Source: Burkholderiales bacterium
Lineage (GTDB): Bacteria > Pseudomonadota > Gammaproteobacteria > Burkholderiales > Burkholderiaceae
NCBI GenBank assembly: GCA_903643055.1
Contig: CAHJWV010000178.1
Span: 1 to 15,387 of the forward strand
DNA length: 15,387 nt
Direction: 5' to 3'
The translations under genes and the position numbers were made by a program. Of the stretch, positions 9,439 to 15,387 are shown one piece after another. Numbering within the stretch: the first letter of the stretch is position 1; every line of letters begins with the position of its first letter. The notes beneath the pieces were generated by a model. It saw nothing but the letters and a program-made list of their open reading frames with translations, searched no databases and was not told the origin of the DNA.

Positions 9439-9722
9439 AGAGATGCACAGATGCGGGAGGCGCCATCGAGCCATTCATCAACTTGGCGAGCCACGCCCCT
9501 CAATTCACCTCGATGCCAAGTGCCGTTCGGCACCACAGCCAGATCGTTCAAATGCTGACGGTATGGCAGGCTTCGTGCGGCAATTGGTAACCACGCCCCT
9601 ACGCGTCACAACACACTGATTCGACATGCCTAGACAAGTTGCTCGCCCCAACCTGGCCTCCTTTTGCCCCATTAGGGCTTATCCGCTCCCTGTCATTGTG
9701 CAGAACGAAATCTCAGGCTCGT

Positions 9723-9750
9723 ACCTTTAAATTCTTAAAACATTAAAGGT
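9723..9750. promoter_or_regulatory. AT-rich inverted repeat upstream of the peptidase gene
   Basis: ACCTTTAA (9723-9730) and TTAAAGGT (9743-9750) are perfect 8-base inverted arms around a 12-base AT-rich spacer, in an otherwise GC-rich region. They lie 120 bases upstream of the peptidase ATG. The geometry fits an operator for a dimeric regulator overlapping a promoter. Neither the regulator nor exact -35/-10 elements can be named. Confidence 0.4.
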
Positions 9751-9870
9751 CGTAACGGTGAACTGAGAAGTCTTGTGGTGGCCCGAAGCGCCCCATAGAC
9801 TGGCTTCGCCGCTCTAACCCGCCGGGCTCAGGGCAGGCTTCAACCTCTATCACTAACTGGAGCTTCATCA

Positions 9871-10902
9871 ATGCTTGGTTTCAAACAATGGGCGTCTGTT
9901 GTTGTCTTAACAGCTACTGCGGGTGTGCACGCCGCATCTCGCGATCTGATCGACGTCCAGCTCACCGCCCCCACGCCAGTCATCAAGGGTGATGTCGACG
10001 TGGTGGTCGGTGTCACGGTGACCAATCGCAATAACCATCCCGTCACGCTGCTGAAATCTCAACTGCCCGAGAGCGCGGACGCAGCCCAGTTCAAGATCAC
10101 GCGCAATGATGAACGCGTCACCTATCAAGGCCGCGTCATCAAGCGGAACACGCCGCAGGCCAAAGAGTATGTGAAGCTTGAGCCGGGTGCATCGCTTCAC
10201 TACGACGTGGAGCTGACCACCAACTACGACCTGTCGCAAAACGGCCGTTACGCGATCGAGTACCTCAGCCGCGGTCGCCATGGCGATGCAGCGACGCTGA
10301 ACTCGCAGCCGCTGTACCTGTGGCTGGAAGAGCGCACGCCGCAGCCCCAAATGTCAATCGCCTTCGAACCGCAGGCCACGGTTGCCGCCGCGGGCACGCT
10401 GAGCTTCGCCAGCTGCTCTTCATCGCAGAAAACAGCCATCCGCACCGCGGTCACCAACGCCACAAACTACGCTGCAGCTGCGGCCGACTATCTCAGCGAC
10501 AGCGCGACGCTGACACAGCGCTACAAGAAGTGGTTTGGTACGCCCCTGTCAGGCTGGAACACCGCGTACTCTCATTTCGTTGCGGTTCAGAGTGCATTCC
10601 AGAGCAAGGCCATCACGGTGGACTGCGGCTGCAGTGACGACGTCTACGCCTATGTCTATCCAACACGTCCTTATCGCATCTACGTTTGCAACGATTTCTG
10701 GAATGCGCCGGCCACCGGCAAAGACTCGAAAGCCGGCACATTGGTCCATGAGATGACGCATTTCAACGTCGTCGCCGGAACCGATGACTGGGCCTATAGT
10801 CAATCCGGAGCGGCTTCGCTTGCCATCTCCAACCCGACCCGGGCCTTGGACAATGCGGACAGCCACGAATACTTTGCAGAGAACGCGCCTTTCCTGCCTT
10901 GA
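9871..10902 (+). CDS. Secreted M35 aspzincin metallopeptidase, peptidyl-Lys (Lys-N) type
   Basis: This 343-aa preproprotein is a zinc endopeptidase. Parts: signal peptide ~1-22; Ig-like beta propeptide ~24-155; linker; catalytic domain ~176-343, whose ~168 aa match the length of mature Grifola frondosa peptidyl-Lys peptidase. Zinc site and catalysis: HEMTH (His293, Glu294, His297), then GTDDWAY with Asp306 as third ligand and Tyr309. Four cysteines (182, 252, 254, 273) follow the family disulfide pattern. The segment NADSHEYFAEN carries Asp330 and Glu333 at the offsets from the first zinc histidine of the acidic residues that bind P1' lysine in the fungal enzyme. The M35 family includes the Aeromonas AsaP1 exotoxin, made with a propeptide. 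A GGAG ribosome site lies eight bases before ATG. The next gene overlaps its stop and encodes a propeptide-like protein. Confidence 0.93.
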   Translation: MLGFKQWASVVVLTATAGVHAASRDLIDVQLTAPTPVIKGDVDVVVGVTVTNRNNHPVTLLKSQLPESADAAQFKITRNDERVTYQGRVIKRNTPQAKEYVKLEPGASLHYDVELTTNYDLSQNGRYAIEYLSRGRHGDAATLNSQPLYLWLEERTPQPQMSIAFEPQATVAAAGTLSFASCSSSQKTAIRTAVTNATNYAAAAADYLSDSATLTQRYKKWFGTPLSGWNTAYSHFVAVQSAFQSKAITVDCGCSDDVYAYVYPTRPYRIYVCNDFWNAPATGKDSKAGTLVHEMTHFNVVAGTDDWAYSQSGAASLAISNPTRALDNADSHEYFAENAPFLP

Positions 10903-11519
10903 TGCCCGTTGACTCATCAACGTTCTTGAAAATCGGCCCGCGCACGGTTCAATCGGTGCGCGGGCCGTGGTCACGTCGGCAGCAAGGCTGCGGGCGCACA
11001 TGGCGTTATCTCGCGCTGCTCGCCTTTGCAGGAGTTGGCTTGCCCGCCATGGCCGCTGAAACCCAGCCTTTGCGCTGCACGCTGAAAGCGCCCGCGCGCG
11101 TGCCTCTCGGTGAGCCGGTGCTGCTGGAGTTTTCGCTGCACAACGACAGCAACGCGGCCCTTCAGGTGCTTACCTGGAAGACACCGTTTGAAGGCTGGTT
11201 CGGAAGCTACGTTCGTGTGCTGCGCGATGGCATTGAGCTGACCTACCAAGGCCCGAGCGCCAAACGCAGCAAGCCGGCGCGCAATGCTTACATTGCAATC
11301 GCTGCTCACCAATCCAGCCGCGCGCAGGTCGATCTGAGCCTGCCATTCGAACTCAATCACATCGGGCGCTACCGCGTCGAGCCGCAGCTGATCCTGTTCG
11401 ATGTGACCACCGCTGCGCCGAAGTCGCTGCCGCGCTCCCCCGATCAACTGAGTTCGCATCCGCTGGAATGCAATCCGGTCGACATCGAGATCATCAGCGC
11501 ACCAGCATCGAAGCCTTGA
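10902..11519 (+). CDS. Secreted protein homologous to the M35 peptidase propeptide domain
   Basis: This 205-aa product has a likely signal peptide (RTWRYLALLAFAGVGLPAMA, cleaved near 51), then a single beta-rich domain. It aligns without gaps to the upstream peptidase's propeptide at a constant offset of 30: L31/L61, AP33-34/AP63-64, G40/G70, TYQG 84-87/114-117, KR 91-92/121-122, P95/P125, Y100/Y130, GRY 125-127/155-157. By eye there are about 25 identities in 100 positions. No catalytic domain follows. Cys59 and Cys190, on the first and last predicted strands, may form a disulfide absent from the propeptide. The ATG overlaps the peptidase stop (TGATG); a later GTG at 10956 is an alternative start with a shorter leader. 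Likely roles are inhibitor or folding helper of the peptidase; a decayed duplicate is the main alternative. Confidence 0.78.
   Translation: MPVDSSTFLKIGPRTVQSVRGPWSRRQQGCGRTWRYLALLAFAGVGLPAMAAETQPLRCTLKAPARVPLGEPVLLEFSLHNDSNAALQVLTWKTPFEGWFGSYVRVLRDGIELTYQGPSAKRSKPARNAYIAIAAHQSSRAQVDLSLPFELNHIGRYRVEPQLILFDVTTAAPKSLPRSPDQLSSHPLECNPVDIEIISAPASKP
10934..10967. repeat. Perfect 12-bp GC-rich hairpin just after the peptidase gene
   Basis: CGGCCCGCGCAC (10934-10945) and GTGCGCGGGCCG (10956-10967) pair perfectly around a 10-base loop, 31 bases after the peptidase stop and inside the 5' part of the next reading frame. No T-run follows on the plus strand; ATTTTC follows on the minus strand. It could attenuate or stabilise the transcript between the two genes. 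It also makes the start of the second gene less certain. Confidence 0.6.
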
Positions 11520-11632
11520 ACGTCCCAACGGGCCTGCGAAGCCTTATCGCCAGACAGGTCCGGTTCCGCCAAGCCCGACTCATTCAGGTCTGACCGGCAC
11601 CCGCGCGGGCTGTGCGCTGATGCCATCCCTCC

Positions 11633-12085
11633 TCAATGCGAGGCACTCGGTCCTTCGACCGCCACCTGAACCGTGACATCGCCCGCCTTTTCAAAGCGCA
11701 GCTTCAGCGGGAACTTGTCGCCGGTTTTCAACGGCGCCTTCAGGCCGATCAGCATGATGTGAAAACCACCCGGCGCCAGCTTCGTCGTGGCACCGCCCGG
11801 CACGGGGACGCCATCGACCTGCCGCATCCGCATCACATCGCCCTCGAGCTTCATCGTGTGCAGTTCGACAGAGGCGGACACCTCGCTGCTGGCGCTGACC
11901 AAGCGATCGTCGGCGCCCTTGTTGTCGACCGACAAAAACGCACCGCCGGCGGTCTGGCCGGTCACGGTCGAACGTGAATAGGGATGCCCGATTTCCAGTG
12001 CACCGAAGGTGAACGAATGGGCTTGCGCCGCGACGGACGATGCGGCGATGGTGACAGCGGTCAACCAGGTGGAGATCAGTTTCAT
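11633..12085 (-). CDS. Periplasmic copper chaperone, PCuAC family
   Basis: The protein is 150 aa with a signal peptide (~1-22, cleaved after SVAAQAHA-type sequence near QAHS). The copper motif H-X10-M-X21-H-X-M is exact: His76, Met87, His109, Met111, with extra Met78 and Met85. PCuAC proteins bind Cu(I) in the periplasm and hand it to cytochrome oxidase assembly factors such as Sco. The ATG at 12083-12085 has AGGGAA seven bases upstream. The frame continues upstream through the CT tract to 12379, but that extension is a low-complexity and shadow reading without a signal peptide. It is the last gene of a leftward cassette after the TonB-dependent receptor and DUF2946-like genes. Confidence 0.93.
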   Translation of the reverse strand: MKLISTWLTAVTIAASSVAAQAHSFTFGALEIGHPYSRSTVTGQTAGGAFLSVDNKGADDRLVSASSEVSASVELHTMKLEGDVMRMRQVDGVPVPGGATTKLAPGGFHIMLIGLKAPLKTGDKFPLKLRFEKAGDVTVQVAVEGPSASH

Positions 12086-12129
12086 GGCGTGTTCCCTGAG
12101 GTAAGAGATGGGTTGAAAGATGGAAGAAG

Positions 12130-12189
12130 CAGAGAGAGAGAGAGAGACAGAGAGAAAGAGAAAGAGAAAGAGAAAGAGAAAGAGAAAGA
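12130..12189. repeat. Simple-sequence tract (AG)n and (AAAGAG)5.8
   Basis: AG repeats run 12131-12147, a C interrupts at 12148, AGAGAG follows, then five full AAAGAG hexamers plus five bases (12155-12189). On the mRNA (minus) strand this is an almost pure C/U tract. It lies between the receptor stop (12204) and the ribosome site of the copper-chaperone gene. It is prone to slippage and, as a C-containing G-free RNA, could act as a Rho-loading or ribosomal S1-binding site. Confidence 0.9.
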
Positions 12190-12203
12190 TTCGGCCAGGG
12201 GCG

Positions 12204-14600
12204 CTATTGATCGAAGCGCAACTCGACGTGCAGCGTGCGCTGCGTGTACGGATGAAAGGCCCAGTAGCTGGCGTTGTTGAGGTTGTCGACGCCCAACGCG
12301 GCCGACCAGTTCGCATTGATGCGGTACTGCACACGCACGTCAGCCACCAGGAAGCGGCTGACACCGGTGTAGGTGTCACCGTGAGCGTCGCTGTTGTCGA
12401 GGCTGCCGTATTGCCGGCCGCTGTAGCGCAGCCCGAGCGTCATGGCCCAGGCGTCGCCGGCGCGGTAGGTTGCACTGGCCGTCGATCGCCATGAAGGCAC
12501 TCGCGGCTGGCGCTTGCCGACGCTGGCCGGGAACACGTCGTTGCGCACGATTTTCGAGTCGGCATAGGTCAGGCTTGCGTCGAAATCCAGCCCGCGAAGC
12601 CAGACGCCCTCTTCACTCAACGCGACTTCGACACCCGTTGTGTGAACGGCATCGATGTTTTGCACGCTGGTAACGTTGGGCGTGATCGTCATATTGGTCT
12701 GCGAATACAGCGCGTCGCGGGTGCGCTCATGAAACAGAGTGGCCCGCAGATGGCCCTGGCTCAGCGCGCGCTCGGCGGTCCATTCGCTGGTCCAGGAGAC
12801 CTCCGGCTTCAGGTTCGGGTCATAGACGGTGGTGATGTTGCTCGTCGTGCCCTGGTACAGCTCGGCCACCGTGGGCATGCGCACCGCGCGGCCCAGCGAG
12901 GCCTTCAAGGTCCAGTCCGCGTCGGGCGAGAACGACAGCGCGGCCTTTGGCGAGAAATAGTTTTCTTGTCGGTCATCGAAGGGCAATGTTTTCAGCGCAT
13001 CGGATACCGCGCCATCGAATGCACGCCAATGCTCCCATCGCCCGCCCAGCACAGCTCGCCAACCATGCGCCAGACGCCAGGCATCCTGCGCCCACAGGCT
13101 GTACAAGCTGCTGTCGCCCTGGAAAGATGAATTTCTCATGCCGCTCACGATTGAGGTTACCTCATCGGTGCGCGAAACCTGGGTGCGCAGCTGGAAAGCA
13201 TCTCGCTGCAGGCCGGCTTCCACGACATGGGTGCCTTGTGGGCCGGCAGGCCGCCAGGTGCCCTTGAAGGCCAGCGTGTTCCAGCCGGTGCCAGCCATGT
13301 CGGTCAAGCCGGCCCCATACAGCGGCGCCGTTTCGCCAGGCAAGGCTTGATAAGCGATCGCCGAGCTGCCACTGCGGTCGCGCTGATAGTCATAAAGGCT
13401 GGCCGTGGCTTCCCAATCCCAAAGGCCGCGTGTATTGCTCTTCACCGTCAAGCCATGCGCCAGGTGCGTGAGCTCGCCATGTCCGGTCGCGAAATCGGTG
13501 GGCAAAAGCCGGTACTGGCGGCCGTTGATGATCACCGAGCCCTGTGTCACGGGGCGCCCTGTAGCGTCACGCAGATAGCTCTCCACCGTGCGATCAACGG
13601 TGTTGGTCCAGAGGCCTAACGTGTAGGTCGCGCGCAGTGTGGCGGACAAGTCGTAGGCGAGCTTGATCTTCGCGTGATCCTGCACCGTGTGATTGCGGTT
13701 GGTGGCACCCAAGATCCACCAATCGGCTCCCGCTGGGTTGGTGTCCGATACCGCCCCGCTGACCGCGATGCCCGATGCCGTATCGGTGACCTCCGTTGAG
13801 GCCGACTTCAAGCGGTTGGCAAAGGCAATCGGCTGGCCCCGGCTGGCGAGCCGGTTGAAATTGACCCACCAGCTCCAATCGCCCTCGCGGCTGCCGAGCG
13901 ACGCACTGCCCGCGCCGCCGCTCTCGCGCTCATGAGTGCCATACAGCCGGAAGATTTGCGTGAAGGCTTGCAGCTTCAAATGGGCCTCGAAGCGCTGCGG
14001 CATGCGGGTGACATAGTCAACCACCGCCCCGGCCGAGTTGCCGGGGTAAGCGGCTGAGAACGGCCCGTACATCACGTCGACCCGCTCGATCTCTTCGGGC
14101 GTGATCAAGCCCCAGCGCGGCGTGTAGCTGGCGCCATTGCCCAGCAGGTTCGACAACAGAACGCCATCGGCATAGACAAGCGATCGCGCGCTGTTGCCCG
14201 TGCCCGAGGCGCGGGTGGCCAGCACCGCATGGTCGTAGTCACCGATGTAGCGCTTGCGCACGTTCAGGCTCGGAAAGTACTTCAACGCGTCTTCGGCGTC
14301 GGTCGCGTTCAGGCGTTGCGCAATGCGCTCGGCGCCAATGCTTTCGGTGGTCGTCGGGATTTCCAGCGGCAAGGTCGATGGCCGACCGCCGGTGACGTTG
14401 ACGCGGTCCAGCGCCTGCGCATGGCTGGACGGCTTGTCGGTGGGCACCTCGTCTACGGCAACCGTCACCGCCGTTTGCGCGTCGCAAAGCAACGGTGACG
14501 TGATCAAGGCGGCAAAGCAGGCACCGCGCTTAATGGAAGTTAGCAAGCGATGCAGGCCCACGTGTGACGACACGCCAGCCGATGAAGAAACAGTACTCAC
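12204..14600 (-). CDS. TonB-dependent outer-membrane receptor, probably for copper
   Basis: From the GTG at 14598-14600 (GAGG eight bases upstream) the protein is 798 aa; the frame extends to a GTG at 14645 with no ribosome site. A signal peptide ends near LLCDAQT. The TonB box-like ALDRVNVTGG lies at ~63-72. The plug domain follows (~75-195: ALKYFPSLNVRKRYIGD, RSLVYADGVLLSN, ITPEEIERVDVMYGPFSAAYPGNSAG), then a 22-strand-type barrel ending in LHVELRFDQ, an outer-membrane C-terminal strand. SKIVRNDVFPASVGKRQPRVP and VDNLNN are typical late-barrel motifs. TonB receptors import metal complexes using energy from TonB-ExbBD. Copper as substrate is inferred from the flanking PCuAC and DUF2946-like genes, resembling OprC/NosA-type loci; a siderophore or other metal cannot be excluded. 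Confidence 0.9.
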   Translation of the reverse strand: MSTVSSSAGVSSHVGLHRLLTSIKRGACFAALITSPLLCDAQTAVTVAVDEVPTDKPSSHAQALDRVNVTGGRPSTLPLEIPTTTESIGAERIAQRLNATDAEDALKYFPSLNVRKRYIGDYDHAVLATRASGTGNSARSLVYADGVLLSNLLGNGASYTPRWGLITPEEIERVDVMYGPFSAAYPGNSAGAVVDYVTRMPQRFEAHLKLQAFTQIFRLYGTHERESGGAGSASLGSREGDWSWWVNFNRLASRGQPIAFANRLKSASTEVTDTASGIAVSGAVSDTNPAGADWWILGATNRNHTVQDHAKIKLAYDLSATLRATYTLGLWTNTVDRTVESYLRDATGRPVTQGSVIINGRQYRLLPTDFATGHGELTHLAHGLTVKSNTRGLWDWEATASLYDYQRDRSGSSAIAYQALPGETAPLYGAGLTDMAGTGWNTLAFKGTWRPAGPQGTHVVEAGLQRDAFQLRTQVSRTDEVTSIVSGMRNSSFQGDSSLYSLWAQDAWRLAHGWRAVLGGRWEHWRAFDGAVSDALKTLPFDDRQENYFSPKAALSFSPDADWTLKASLGRAVRMPTVAELYQGTTSNITTVYDPNLKPEVSWTSEWTAERALSQGHLRATLFHERTRDALYSQTNMTITPNVTSVQNIDAVHTTGVEVALSEEGVWLRGLDFDASLTYADSKIVRNDVFPASVGKRQPRVPSWRSTASATYRAGDAWAMTLGLRYSGRQYGSLDNSDAHGDTYTGVSRFLVADVRVQYRINANWSAALGVDNLNNASYWAFHPYTQRTLHVELRFDQ

Positions 14601-14701
14601 GGAATTCGCCTCGAACAGGCCACGCACAAGGGCGCAGCGATTCACGGAGGTCGAACGAATCGCCCAGCGTCAGGGCGACGCGTCAACCAGCGGCAGACAG
14701 T

Positions 14702-15097
14702 TCAGGCGAAAAAGGGCGGCCCGTGCTTGAGCCGCGCAACCCAAGTCGCGCAGGCATCGGGGGCATTGGAAGAAGCACGCGAGTGGCCGGGCGGCGCGCG
14801 CGCGGGCGCAAGCAATACAAACAGTTCGGTGTAATCTGGCGCGCTCACCGACAGCACCATCAACGCGGTCAGTGCGCAATGTTCATCGCCGTGGCCGGCC
14901 TGATGATCAGGTGTGGGCTGCGATTGGCCATCTTCCAGGGCCACCGTCGCCACGCCGTAAACGGTGCAGACTTCCACCAGCGTCTTGCCCTGCACATGGG
15001 CCGAGGCCGTAGCGAGCATCGGCACCGCCGCCTTCAACAGCAACGCGCACACCATCACCCAAAGGGCAAAGCGTGGGGTCCAGCGGCGGGTCGACAT
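14702..15097 (-). CDS. DUF2946-like membrane-anchored protein
   Basis: Start taken at the ATG 15095-15097 (MSTRRWTPRF); the frame opens 15 residues earlier. The product is 131 aa. A signal-anchor or signal peptide spans ~10-33 (ALWVMVCALLLKAAVPMLATA). After it come a conserved-looking VCTVYG and the metal-ligand-rich DHQAGHGDEHC segment. Many family members end this with a second cysteine (HCxxC-like); here it reads HCALT. DUF2946 proteins often sit beside TonB-dependent copper receptors, which fits the two downstream genes. A role in periplasmic copper binding is a guess. The receptor follows on the same strand after about 100 bases. No strong ribosome site is seen. Confidence 0.75.
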   Translation of the reverse strand: MSTRRWTPRFALWVMVCALLLKAAVPMLATASAHVQGKTLVEVCTVYGVATVALEDGQSQPTPDHQAGHGDEHCALTALMVLSVSAPDYTELFVLLAPARAPPGHSRASSNAPDACATWVARLKHGPPFFA

Positions 15098-15349
15098 GGG
15101 CACGATTGTGCCAAAGCCCACGGCAGGCGCTGTGCGGTGCAAATAGCAGACCTTGCCGACCCGCTTGCCGCAGCCCGTCCACCCTCGGCCGATAATGCAG
15201 CGTCACTGCTGCACCTTGCGATCACCGCACTTAGTGATGACAGCCCCGCCTCGGCCCCGCGTGGTCACGGCAAAACTGAAGCGGGTGTCTGCAGAAGCTT
15301 TTCTTTCTTACCGCTGCGCCTTGCACGATCAACCGCAGGACACTGCCCG
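15098..15349. other. Divergent intergenic region, copper cassette / ruvB
   Basis: This must hold the promoters of both the leftward cassette and ruvB. Visible items are a GATAAT (15191-15196, plus strand), which could be a -10 for ruvB but has no well-spaced -35, and a dyad TGCAGC/GCTGCA (15196-15201 and 15208-15213) next to it. No gene is supported; the short plus-strand frame here has no family resemblance. Confidence 0.35.
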
Positions 15350-15387
15350 ATGAGCATCCAGACCGATGATTTCGCTGCCCCGCCTCG
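15350..15387 (+). CDS. ruvB: RuvB Holliday junction helicase, N-terminal fragment
   Basis: Only 12 complete codons plus two bases are inside the window. They read MSIQTDDFAAPP and then CG, consistent with an Arg next. This matches the usual Burkholderiales RuvB N-terminus (MSIQTDDF-). AGGA lies nine bases upstream of the ATG. RuvB is the AAA+ motor that drives branch migration with RuvA, encoded on the same strand 6.6 kb upstream. The call depends on a short stretch, but the context with ruvA makes it strong. Confidence 0.8.
   Translation, partial: MSIQTDDFAAPP

Larger units (their letters stand above)
9388..9870. other. Long intergenic stretch before the peptidase gene
   Basis: No convincing gene is seen in these 483 bases. 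The stretch holds two stem-loops just after the preceding stop (AACTC/GAGTT at 9401-9413; a perfect 8-bp CTCCAACG/CGTTGGAG at 9418-9438, without a U-tract). It also holds an AT-rich island with an inverted repeat near 9723-9750. Base composition around 9660-9770 is clearly less GC-rich than the flanks, as expected for a promoter region. Confidence 0.6.

Noticed and set aside
12086..12379. N-terminal extension of the copper chaperone through the repeat tract (poly-Phe-Leu reading)
   Set aside because: The signal peptide and ribosome site place the start at 12085; the upstream part overlaps the receptor gene and has no family resemblance.
14480..14500. Possible lipobox cysteine (SPLLC) in the TonB receptor leader
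   Set aside because: Leu directly before Cys does not fit a lipobox; signal peptidase I cleavage near DAQT is more likely.
8704..15349. Search for insertion-sequence ends, integrase attachment repeats or a transposase in the ruvA-ruvB block
   Set aside because: No transposase or recombinase motif and no convincing direct or inverted terminal repeats were seen by eye.

Overview
The window is GC-rich, with dense bidirectional coding typical of a betaproteobacterium. It most resembles Burkholderiales (Leptothrix/Rubrivivax/Roseateles-like). This rests on the family-level look of HemB, the PhoH-YbeY pair, HemJ and the RuvB N-terminus; species cannot be told from sequence alone. I see no tRNA, rRNA, CRISPR array, transposase or integrase.

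Left part (1-5406). A leftward hemJ-vanZ pair, whose vanZ-family gene runs off the window edge, diverges from rightward hemB and a CorA-family transporter gene. hemB and hemJ belong to the same heme pathway. Between them, on the minus strand, lies a strong Rho-independent terminator preceded by an extended imperfect hairpin: a candidate small RNA or leader. Convergent with corA is the leftward phoH-ybeY pair, which acts in RNA metabolism and ribosome maturation.

Middle (5478-8703). A membrane sensor histidine kinase with a 7TM-DISM-like input region and a NarL/LuxR-type response regulator form a two-component system. The regulator's stop overlaps the start of ruvA (ATGA), so the Holliday-junction gene is translationally linked to a regulator gene.

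Right part (8704-15387). ruvB starts only at 15350, so the usual ruvA-ruvB pair is separated by about 6.6 kb of accessory genes. These are: (i) an unrecognised 172-aa protein; (ii) a secreted M35 (aspzincin) metallopeptidase that keeps the residues linked to peptidyl-Lys (Lys-N) specificity, overlapped by a gene for a secreted stand-alone protein homologous to the peptidase's own N-terminal propeptide domain; (iii) a leftward DUF2946-like, TonB-dependent receptor and PCuAC copper-chaperone cassette, probably for outer-membrane copper acquisition and periplasmic copper delivery. A CT-only simple-sequence tract sits between the last two genes.

The most novel-looking observation is the peptidase plus free propeptide-like protein pair (9871-11519), a possible secreted protease/inhibitor system. 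Next are the structured minus-strand RNA candidate (1598-1716), the split ruvAB locus and the pyrimidine tract at 12130-12189.
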